NCBI RefSeq assembly: GCF_023065955.2
Contig: NW_026622985.1
Coordinates: forward strand, 1,076,001-1,140,000
DNA length: 64,000 nucleotides
Origin: Ursus arctos
Taxonomy: Eukaryota; Chordata; Mammalia; Carnivora; Ursidae
Reading direction: 5' to 3'
Positions 10,354 through 20,289 of this stretch are shown one piece after another (the first letter of the stretch is position 1; the number at the start of each line of letters is the position of its first letter). The position numbers were made by a program, and so were the translations under genes. The notes below the pieces were generated by a model, which ran no database searches, was not told where the DNA came from, and saw nothing but the letters and a program-made list of their open reading frames with translations.

Positions 10354-10986
10354 TGATGAGGTTCAGGTGAATATAGGTGAGGTTCAGTGGGGTGGAGTCC
10401 GGAGCCGATGACCGAGAAAGAATTCTTGAGACATCTTTGGTGCAAAATGGTGGTTTATTAAAGCAGGGGACAGGACCCATGGGCAGAAGGAGCTGCTGCC
10501 CTGGGGTTGTGAGGAATGGCCCATTATATACCTTCAAGTTGGGAGGGGGTTAGGGATAGTGTAAGTCTCTAAGGAATTTTGGAAGCAAGTTTTCCGGGAA
10601 CTTGAGGGGGCTAGCTATTGTTGGGAAAGGGTCATTTATTACCGTCTAATAAAACCTTAGTCACGAGACCCTTCAGATGTATATAGGTGGGCCATATGCT
10701 TGGGGGATGATTGCCAACACGTATCTTGGGGGGTTAGAGATAAAGGAAGTTTCCAAAGCAATTTTTATACGTTAGACTTACAGGATCTTGGTGGAGGGGA
10801 GGGGCTCAGGCTAGGACTGCCTTTTGCCCTTAGGACTTGTCAATGGGCTGTAGGTAGTAAGGACTTGTTTCTTTGTCCTTTAGGGCAGCAAGGAGTGCCT
10901 GAGGAATGTTGCATACATCCCATGGGGGAGGGTTGCGGGGTGTCAGCTTCTACTTTGTCTTCAGCTTGCCTTCCGTTCCCTCATCA
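10354..10986 (-). mobile_element. 5' LTR of minus-strand provirus (long-U3 form, internal deletion)
   Basis: 633 bp, TGATGAGG to CTCATCA in plus reading. The polyadenylation signal in reverse is at 10454-10459. It matches the 3' LTR closely but lacks about 60 bp of U3 near 10833 (CCCTTAGGACTTG in place of the longer CCCTTAGCAAAG...AAGGACTTG). The flanking ATAAT at 10987-10991 matches the base run before 3131. Confidence 0.9.
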
Positions 10987-11075
10987 ATAATCACATCTGT
11001 ATGCTTCCTAAGTCTGTTTAATCAAACCATACCAATATCAAGTTGCAAGGGAGGAGTTTTCATCAGAACACTGCT

Positions 11076-11347
11076 AAAGCATATGCAGAGAACGGGGAAC
11101 TCTCTTACACTGTTGGTGAGACTGCAAACTGGGGCAGCCACTCTGAAAAACAGTATGGATGTTCCTCAAAGTGAAAAACAGAACAACCCTATGGTCCAAT
11201 AATTGCATTACTAGGTGTTTACACAAAGGATACAAATATTACTGCTTCGAAGGTACACATGCACCTGATGTTTATTCTCAACAATAACTAAATTATGGAA
11301 AGAGCCCAAATGTCCATTGACTAATGAATGGATAAAGAAGATATGAG

Positions 11348-11401
<54 letters not shown>

Positions 11402-11785
11402 GAATATTATTCAGCTATCAAAAAGAATGAAATCTTGTCATTTGCATTGATGTGGATAGAGTTAGAGTCAGAACTGGTCAGAAAAAAAAAATACCCATAT
11501 GATCTTGCCTATATGTGGAACTTAAGAAATGAAAGAGATGAACAAAGTGGGGAAAAAAAAGAAAAAGAGGCAAACTATAAAACAGACAACTATAGAGAAC
11601 AAACAGAGATGCTGGAGAGAAGGCGGGTGGGGGTGATGGGCTAAATAGGTAAGGGGATTAAGTACTGGTTGTGACAAGACCTGGGTGCTGTAGGTAAGTG
11701 ATGAATCACTAAATTCTACACCTGAAACATTTTATTACACTGTATGTTAACTGGAATTTAAATAAAAACTTGAAACTAAAGGAAA
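11076..11785 (+). mobile_element. Old L1 3' end, plus strand
   Basis: ORF2 C-terminal sequence (ACACTGTTGGTGAGACTGC, then the TGGAATATTATTCAGC stretch) followed by a 3'UTR ending in AATTTAAATAAAAACTTG. Divergent and broken by stops, truncated at the 5' end. It is interrupted by an (AC)n run. The 11-kb left boundary is approximate. Confidence 0.8.
11350..11399. repeat. (AC)n microsatellite
   Basis: About 25 uninterrupted AC units within the old L1 3' end. Confidence 0.97.
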
Positions 11786-12539
11786 AGAAGAATGTAAATT
11801 GGAACAAATTTTTTGAAAGAGAAAAAAAAAAGCACATGGGCTTTGGCACCTATGTCAAAGCTCTTTAAAATTTTTCCAGAGTATAAGCCTACCTGTCATT
11901 CTCAGTTGACTAATAGAAAATGATTTGTTCAAATACACACACACACCAACACACATACGACACATAATCTTCCAAGGACAAACATTAATTTTCAGAGACT
12001 TTACTCATATTAGAGAAGACAGATCATTTCCTAAATACAAAATAATCTGCGAAGACCCATGCCCACAATTTTGCAAACTGTCAATGCCCTCTCACCCTCC
12101 TGCTTTCAGACTATACTCAGAAGCTTGCAGTCCTAAGAAGCAGGGCCCATTACTATAAATGTTTAAACAACAGAACATTTTGCTCATTGAAGGGCAAATT
12201 TGAAATTACTGCTTGTATCATTCAGGATTTGGTGCAGGAGATGGAAATCACTCCAAGTACTTTAATGAATCAGATATTTAATTCAGGAATTAGGTACTTA
12301 GAAATTTGTTGGGAACAGGCAGTTTCAAGGCCTCCTAGAATGATGGCTGGAAAAATCAGTCTTCACCACTATGAAGGATGTTACTCTTGAGACTGTCACT
12401 AAGGCTATGCCAGAAGGAAGACACCCCTGCTGCTGCTGCCCCACTGCCTCATACTAGGAAGCTGAAGAATGGCTATCCAGAACACTTAAACAGGGATTAG
12501 GAGTCCTATTTACAGTGCCAACACAAAAGTATGTGTAAC
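11786..12539. other. Unique sequence
   Basis: No gene or clear repeat. A short ACACACAC patch lies near 11936. Frames of 67-77 codons here have no recognisable content. Confidence 0.5.
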
Positions 12540-12810
12540 ATCTGCATTCGTATGATCTCAAGACTGGAAACAAACTGAATACCCATCAACAGGAGAATGA
12601 GTCAGTAAGTTGTGGTTTATGCACACAATAGAACGCTACTCAGCAAAAAGATGGAATACAAGACTGGTAAACATGAGTTTTAGGTGAATCTCAGAAAGCA
12701 GAGACGAAAAGAAGAAAAAGACACAGTGGAGAATAATGTATATAATTTTATTTATTTGAAGTTCAAAACAGGTCAAAGAAATTCTGTTAATAGAGGCTAG
12801 AAGATTGATT
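12540..12810 (+). mobile_element. Old L1 ORF2/3'UTR fragment
   Basis: Reads like the L1M ORF2 C-terminus: a CCCATCAACAGG stretch, a TGGTTTATGCACACAATAGAA stretch and CTACTCAGCAAAAAG. Degenerate, both ends missing. Confidence 0.6.
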
Positions 12811-12830
12811 AGCTCTGGAGTTTTTATTTT

Positions 12831-12883
12831 CCTCTCCTCTCCTCTCTTTTCCTTTCCTCTCCTTTTCTTTTCTTTTCTTTTTT
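12831..12883. repeat. CT-rich tract (expanded L1 A-tail)
   Basis: (CCTCT)n and (CTTTT)n pyrimidine run directly abutting the L1 3' end at 12884. This fits a GA-interspersed poly(A) tail of the minus-strand L1. Confidence 0.75.
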
Positions 12884-15800
12884 CCAGTTAGCCACATATA
12901 GCACATCATTAGATTTGATGTAGGGTTCGATGATTCATTAATTACATATATCACCCAGTGATCATTAGATCACATGCCCTCCTTAATGCTCATCACCAAG
13001 CTATGACATTCCCCCCAGGCCCTACCTTTCCACAACACTGTTTGTTTCCCACAGTCAAGAGTCTCTCATGGTTTGTCTCCCTCTCTGATTTCTTCCCATT
13101 CAGTTACCCCCCCCCTTTCCCTATGGTCCTCTGTGCTATTCCTTATATTCCATATATGAGTGAAATTTTCTTTCTCTGATTGACTTATTTCACTTAGCAT
13201 TATACCCTCCAGTTCCATCTATGTCGATGTAAATGGTAGGTATTCATCCTTTCTGATGCCTAAGTAATATTCCATTGTATATAGGAAGCACATCTTCTTT
13301 ATCCATTCATCTGTTGAAGGACATCTCAGCTCCTTCCACAGTTTGGTTACTGTGGACATTGGAGTGCATCTGTCCCTTCTTTTCACTACATCTGTAGCTT
13401 TGGGGTAAATACCCAGTAGTGCAATTGCTGGATCATAGGGTAGCTCTAATTTTAACTTCCTGAGGAACCTCCACACTGTTTTCCAGAGTGGCTGCACCAA
13501 CTTGCATTCCCACCAATAGTGTAAGAGAGGTTCCTCTTTGTCCTCATCCTAGTCAACGTTTGTTGTTCCCTGTCTTGTTAGTCTAAACCATTCTAACTAG
13601 AGTAAGGTGGTATCTCATTGTGGTTCTGATTTGTATTTCCCTGCTAGCAAGTAATGAGCATTTTTTCATGTGTCTCTTGGACATTTGTATGTCTTCTTTG
13701 GAGAAGTGTCTGCTCATGTCTTGTGCCCATTTCTTGACTGGATTATGTTTTTGGGGGGTATTGAGTTTGAGAAGTTCTTTAGAGATATTGGATATCAGCC
13801 CTTTATCTGTATGTCATTTGCAAATATCTTCTCCCATTCCATAGGTTGTCTTTTAGTTTTGCTGTTTCCTTTGCGGTGCAGAAACTTTTTTTTTAATGAA
13901 GTCCCAATAGTTCATGTTTGCTTTTGTTTTCCTTCCCTTTAGAGATGTGTCTTGGAAGAAATTGCTGTGCCACAAGTCAAAGAGGTTACTGCCTGTGTTC
14001 TCCTCTAGGATTTTGATAGATTCCTGTCTCACATTGAGGTCTTTCATCCATTTTGAGTTTATATATGTGTATGGTGTAAGAGAATGGTCCAGTTTCATTC
14101 TTCTGCATGTGACTGTCCAATTTTCCCAGCACCATTTATTGAAGAGACTGCCTTTTTTTCCATTGTGTATTCTTTCCTGACTTGTCAAAGATTAGTTGAC
14201 CTGGAGTTGAGGGTCCACTTCTGGGTTCTCCATTCTGTTCCACTGATCCATGTGTCTTTTTTTGTGCCAGTGCCATGCGGTCTTGGTGATCACAGCTTTG
14301 CAATATAGCTTGAAGTTAGGCATTGTGATGCCCCCAGCTTTGGTTTTCTTTTTCAACATTCCTCTGACAATTCAGTCTTCTCTGGTTCCATACAAATTTT
14401 AGGATTGTTTGTTCCAGCTCTGTGAAAAATGTCAATGGTATTTTGATAGGGATTGCGGGGAAAGTGTAGCTTGCTTGGGTAGCATAGACATTTTAACAAT
14501 ATTTGTTCTTCCAATCCGTGAGCATGGACTGTTTTTCTATCTCTTTGTGTCTTCCTTAATTTCTTTCATAAGTGTTCTGTAGTTTCTAGAGTATAGACCT
14601 TTTACCTCTTTGGTTAGGTTTATTTTTAGGTATCTTATGGTTTTCAGTGCTATTGTAAATGGAATCAATTCCTTAAGTTCTTTTTCTTCAGTCACATCGT
14701 TAGTGTATAGGAATGCAAATTATGTCTGTGCATTGATTTTGTATCCTGCCATGTTGCTGAATTGCTGTATGAGTTCTAGTCATTTTGGGGCAACTCTTTT
14801 GGATTTTCCACATAAAGTATCATGTCATCTGTGAAGAGAGAGTTTGACTTCTTCTTTGACATTTCAAATGCCTTTTATTTCTTTTTCTTGTCTGATTGCT
14901 GATGTTAGGACTTCTAGTGCTATTTTGAACAAAAGTGGTGAAAGTGGGCATCCCTGTCATATTCCTGACCTTAAGAGAAAAACTCTTAGTTTGTCCCCAT
15001 TGAGAATGACATTTGCGGTGGGCTTTTCATAGATGGTTTTTATGATATTGAGGTATGTTCCCTCTATCCCTATACTTTGAAGAGTTTTAATCAAGAAAGC
15101 ATGCTGTATTTTGTCAAATGCTTTTTGTGCATCAATTGAGAGGATCATATTTTTGTCTCTTCTTTTGTTAATGCGATCTATCACATTCATTGATTTGAGA
15201 ATGTTGAACCATTCTTGCATCCCAGGAATAATACCCACCTTTTAATGTACTGTTGGATCCTATTGGCTAGGCTCTTCCTGAGTATTTTGGCATCCATGTT
15301 CATCAGGGATATTGCTCTGTATTTCTCGTTTTTTTTTTTTTTTAAGATTTTATTTATTTATTTGATAGAGAGAGACAGGCAGCGAGAGAAGGAACACAAG
15401 CAGGGGGAGTGGGAGAGGAAGAAGCAGGCTCTTAGTGGAGGAGCCTGATGTGGGGCTCGATCCCATAACGCCGGGATCACGCCCTGAGCCGAAGGCAGAT
15501 GCTTAACCACTGCGCTACCCAGGCGCCCCTGTATTTCTCGTTTTTGATGGGGTCTTTGATTTTGGGAGCAGGGTAATGCTGGCCTCATAGAATGAGTTTG
15601 GAAGTTTTCCTTCCATTTCTATTTTTGAAACAGCTTCAGTGGAATGGGTATGATTTCTTCTTTAAATATTTGGTAGAATTCCCCTGGGAAGCCATCTGGC
15701 CCTGGACTCTTGTTTTTTGATTACTGCTTCAATTTCCTTGCTGGTTATTGGTCTATTCACATTGTCTATTTCTTCCTGTTTCAGTCTAGGTAGTTTATAA

Positions 15801-18726
15801 GTTTCCAGCAATGCATCCATTTCTTTGGGATTGCCTAATTTGTTGGCATATAGCTTCTGGTAATATGTTCTAGCAATTGGCTATTTCTTAGGTATTGGTC
15901 ATGATTTCTCCACTTTCATTCATGATTTTATTAATTTAGGTCCCTTCTCTTTTCTTTTGGATATGTCTGGCCAAAGGTTTATCGATCCTATTAATTCTTT
16001 CAAAGAACCACCTTCTGGTTTTGCTGATCTGTTCTACTATTCTTCAGGTTTCTATTTCATTGGTGTCTACTCTAATCTTTATTATTGCTCTTCTCCTCCT
16101 TGTTTTAAGATTTATTTACTGTTCTTTCCCAGGTCCTTCAGGTGTAAGGTTAGCTTGTGCATTTGGGATTTTTCTACTTTTCTGAGAAAGGCTTGTATTG
16201 CTATGTATTCGCTCTTAGGACCACCTTCGCAGTATCCCATAGGTTTTGAACCCATGTGTTTTCATTCTCATTGGTTTGCATGAATTGTTGAAGTTCTTCT
16301 TTAATTTCTTGGTTGACCCATTCATTGTTTAGCAGGATGCTCTTTAACCTCCAAGTATTTGAGTTCCTTCCAAATTTCTTCTTGTGATTGAATTCCAGTT
16401 TCAAAGCATTGTGGTCTGAACATATGTTGGGAAAAATCCCAATCTTTTGGTATCGGTTGAGACCTGATTTGTGACCTGGTGTGTGATCTATTCTGGAGAA
16501 AGTTCCATGTGCATTCGAGAAGAATGCGTATTGTGTTGCTTTTGGATGGAATGTTCTGTATATGTCTGTGAAGACCATCTGGTTCAATGTGTCATTCAAA
16601 GCTCTTGTTTCTTTTTTGATCCATTGCTGTGAGTGGGGTGTTAAAGTCTCCTACTATTAATGTATTATTATCAATGTGTTTCTTTACTTTGATTATTAAT
16701 TAGTTTATATAATTGGCTGCTCCCGTGTTAGGGGTATAAATATTTACAATTGTTAGATCTTCTTGTTGGAGAGACACTTTAAGTGTGATATAGTGTCCCT
16801 CTACATCTCTTACTACAGCCTTTGATTTAAAATCTAATTTGTTTGATATGAGGATTCCTACCCCAGCTTTCTTTTGAGGTCCATTAGCATGGATATGGTT
16901 CTCTACCCCCTCACTTTCAGTCTGGAAATGTCTTTAGGTCTAAAATATGTCTCTTCTAGACCACATACAGATGGCTCATGTTTTTTTATCCAATCTGATA
17001 CCCTATGCCTTTTGGTGAGGCATTTAGCCCATTTACATTCAGAGTAACTACTGAAAGATGAATTTAGTGCCATTTTATTGCCTGTAAAGTCCCTGTTTCT
17101 GTCGATTGTGTCTGTTTCTTTCTAGTCTATGTTGCTGTTGGGGTCTCTCTTCACTTACAGTATTCCTCTTAATATTTCTTGCAGAGCTGGCTTAGTGGTC
17201 ACATATACTTTCAGTTTCTTTGTCCTGGAAGCCCTTTATCTCTCCTCCCATTCTGAATGACAGTCTTGCTGGATAAAGTATTCTTGGCTGCATGTTCTTC
17301 TCATTTAGTGCCCTGAATATGTCTTGCCAGCCCTTTCTGGCTTGCCAGGTTTCCGTGATAGGTCTGATGTTATTCTGATGTTCCTCCCTCCATATGTAAG
17401 GAACCTCCTCTCCCTAGATGTTCTCAGGATAGCTTTTTTTCCCTCTAAGCTTTGCAAGCTTCAGTATTATATGTCAGGATGGTGATCTATTTTTATTGAT
17501 TTTGGGAGGGGTCCTCTCTGCCTTTTGGTTGTGAATGCTTCTTTCATTCACCAGATTAAGGATGTTCTCAGCTATGATTTGCTTAAATATATTTTCTATC
17601 CCTTTCTCTCTCTCTACACCCTTGGACACACCAATAATTCTGACATTGTTTCATTTCAAGGCATCATTAAATTCTCTAAGACTCTCTTCATGCATTATTA
17701 GTTGTCTTTCTCTCTTTTCCTCAACTTACTTTCTTTCCATCTGCCTGTCCTCCAGAGCACTTATTCTCTCTTCTGCCTCATTTACCCTAGCTGTTTGAGT
17801 ATGCAATTTAGACTGCATCTCATTCATAGTATTTTTGAGTTCGACATGATTAAGTCTCATATCTGCCCTTAGAGATTCTGTGTTGTTATTTATGCTTTTT
17901 CAAGTCTAGCTATTAACCTTATAATTGCTATCCTGAATTTCATCTCTGACATCTCACTTATCTGCATATTGAATAACTCTGTGGCAGAGACAATGCCTCT
18001 GGTTCTTTCTTTTTTTGTGTGAATTCCTCCTTCTAGTCATTTTGCCCAGATATGGATGGGTGAGCCTATAAGCAGAGTCCAAAATATGAACCATGACCCA
18101 AGTAAAATACACCCTAGACAAATCCGAAGTGGTTGGAAGCTACAACAGAAAAAGAAAACAAGACCAAAATGAAACAAAATAGAAAAAAGGGGAGGAAGAG
18201 AGACTATAGTTTCACAGGGTGGACAAAGCAGTGTGACCCACTTGTTGCTGAGTGAGTTTTGGTCTGTGTGTTAGAAGACGCTACATCCCAAAATTGCAAA
18301 GAAAGCAAAACGTATATATATAATTGAATAGCATGAAAAAAGGACTAAATTGAAGCATGTATCTATAAAATGTATCTGTAAAACAATAAACACTAAAAGC
18401 GACTTAAAACCTAAGTTGGTAAAATAAGAATCTAGTTGAAATGGGAAAAAGGTAGAAAGAAGAAATGGAAAATTTTAGACTGAAAGATAAATGAGTCATG
18501 AGGAAACACCTGGAGCTCAATATACTATTTTCCCCTGGTGCTGGAGTTTTACAGTCTTGTGGGATCCATACAGTTGTAGTTACCTGTTCTTCCATTCTAT
18601 CTTCTGGGGAGGAGCCTGCTGTGTTGCTTCTCTGGTGTGTTTGCCTGGGCTGAGTTGTCTTGTTCCTTGCCAGGGGGATGGGCTCAATGTAAGTTGGTCG
18701 TCTGTGTGGCTTTTGTTCCCTGGAGA
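12884..18726 (-). mobile_element. Nearly complete L1, minus strand, decayed
   Basis: Read right to left: 5'UTR (18726 to about 17990), ORF1 remnant (about 17960-17100), ORF2 remnant (about 17060-13220) and 3'UTR. ORF2 pieces are recognisable. The endonuclease end with SDHNALKLE is in the frame 16599-16201. The RT segment with [12 protein letters not shown] is in 15238-14957. The C-terminal domain with CPSTDEWIKKM is in 13500-13219. Frameshifts and stops break both ORFs, so it cannot move. A SINE (15329-15528) lies inside. The 5' end is cut off against an LTR fragment at 18727. Confidence 0.88.
15329..15528 (-). mobile_element. can-SINE inside L1 ORF2
   Basis: Full-length young can-SINE on the minus strand. 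Target duplication CTGTATTTCTCG at 15317-15328 and 15529-15540, perfect over 12 bp. Confidence 0.95.
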
Positions 18727-19089
18727 CTTTCTAGGATCCTGAGGGAGTTATCTATTGTTAGGGAAAGGTCAGTTATTACTGTTTAGTAGAAACCCAGCCA
18801 TGAGACCCTTCATATGTATATTGGTGGGTCATATACTTGAGGGATGATTGCCAAAATGTATCTTGGGGGATAGAGATAAAGGAAGTTTCCAAAGGAATTT
18901 TTATATGTTAAAGTAGATTTACAGGATCCTGGGGATTGGGTTAAAATTGCCTTTTGCCCTCAGCAAGATATTAACATCTAGGCGTCTGTATTCCTAGAGG
19001 AATGTCACTCTGCCTGTTTTAAAGACTTGTAAATGGGCTGTAAGTAGTAAATAATTTTAATTTTTCAGTTGCCTTTGTTTCTCACATCA
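18727..19089 (-). mobile_element. ERV LTR fragment, U3 part only
   Basis: Matches the long-U3 LTRs at 3131 and 10354 from the middle of U3 to the CACATCA terminus at 19089, with an internal deletion near 19055. The R-U5 half is missing: the left side switches abruptly to L1 5'UTR. It is more diverged than the other LTR copies. Confidence 0.8.
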
Positions 19090-19189
19090 TCTTGATCTAG
19101 GTGGTAGTTATGTGAGTGTAAAAATATGTAAAAATTCTTCAGATTTTGTGTAGTGTAGGTAAATTACACTCCAATTTAAAAAGAAAAAG

Positions 19190-20289
19190 AGAGGATTAGG
19201 GAAAGATGGCAGAATAAGAAGTACCATGAATCTTTCTCCCCACCTAAGCAATTATTACATAGGCAAAATCAGTCTGATATATTTTGGAACTCTAGGGCTT
19301 ACAACTTCCAAGGAAAGGTTTGCAACTTCCAAGGAAAGGTTTGAATAATAAGTTGTGGTTAATGTTGGTCAATTTCAGCTCTTAGCACAATACCATTTAT
19401 CCATCCCCCACTCCCATCCCTATAGCAGGCAGCCATGCACAAGTTCCAGGAGAAGCTTGACACAGTTTGTAGTAGCAAGAGTGGTAAAAAAAAAAAAAAA
19501 AAAGATCCTGTCCTCCAAATGTTAGGGATCTGTGCTCTTATCACAGATGGATGCTTCCAATCACAGAGATTCAGAAAAAAGGAGGTAAGGCCGTTGTTGT
19601 TGCACCTCCCCTAATTGTTGCAAGTTCCTCCCCTCTGGCTGAAGTGATTCCCAGGGGATTTGAAAGACTGCTGGCTTGTTCCTCCCCTTCATTCTCTCTC
19701 TTTTTCCTCTTTTGAGAGCCAGTCATTGAAAACTAACATATTCAAAAGCAACCACAGAGACAGCAAAACTAGAAAGTAACCATGCATTTCTAGGTGAAGG
19801 CAGAGGTTCAGAAAAGATCTGAGAAGATGTTAAATTTATGCTTAAGACCATAGTTGGTACAGAGACAGCCTAAATATACAAACAAAAACAATAAAAAATA
19901 ACAAAAAACAGCAAACCAGGGGAATAGGAAGACTATGATTTTAAGAGTTATCACATTGTTAGATTCAAATGTTCAGTGTTCAACAAAAAATCAGATGGCA
20001 TATGAAGAAACAGGAAAGTATGGCCCACTCAATGGAAAAAATAATCAATAGAAACTGTCCCTGAAGAAAATCTAATGGCATACGCTGAAGACAAATACTT
20101 TAAAATAGTTGTCTTAAACATGCTCAAAGAAGTAACGTAAACAAGGACGGGGAAAGTAAACAAACAAAAACAAAAAACAGCATGTGAACAAAATGGAAAT
20201 ATCAATAAAGGAATAGAAAACTTTAAAAGAAAAAAAAGAATTCTGGAGCTGAAAGGCTCAAGAACGGAAATGAAAGGAAGACCAGGGGT
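19190..20289 (+). mobile_element. Ancient L1 5' region, plus strand
   Basis: Starts with a GGAAAGATGGCAGAATAAG stretch typical of L1 5' ends. It continues into an ORF1-like region (around 19990-20270: TGGCCCACTCAATGGAAAAA and AAAATGGAAATATCAATAAA). Many stops. It contains a 22-bp tandem duplication at about 19299-19343 and an A15+ run near 19485. It is ended by a younger L1 at about 20290. Confidence 0.7.

Larger units (their letters stand above)
3131..10986 (-). mobile_element. Minus-strand ERV provirus, defective, class I type
   Basis: A two-LTR provirus read on the minus strand: 5' LTR 10986-10354, primer-binding site, leader, gag remnants, little pol, env remnant, polypurine tract, 3' LTR 3847-3131. 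The flanks are ATAAT at 3126-3130 and ATAAT at 10987-10991, a perfect 5-bp target duplication that fixes both ends. The internal part is about 6.5 kb including a later SINE. It lacks protease, most of RT and integrase as far as I can read. It could never have encoded all its own functions in this form. Confidence 0.85.

Noticed and set aside
1..10986. An intact, protein-coding retrovirus
   Set aside because: All pol, gag and env pieces are broken by stops, frameshifts, deletions and insertions, and integrase and RT core were not found.
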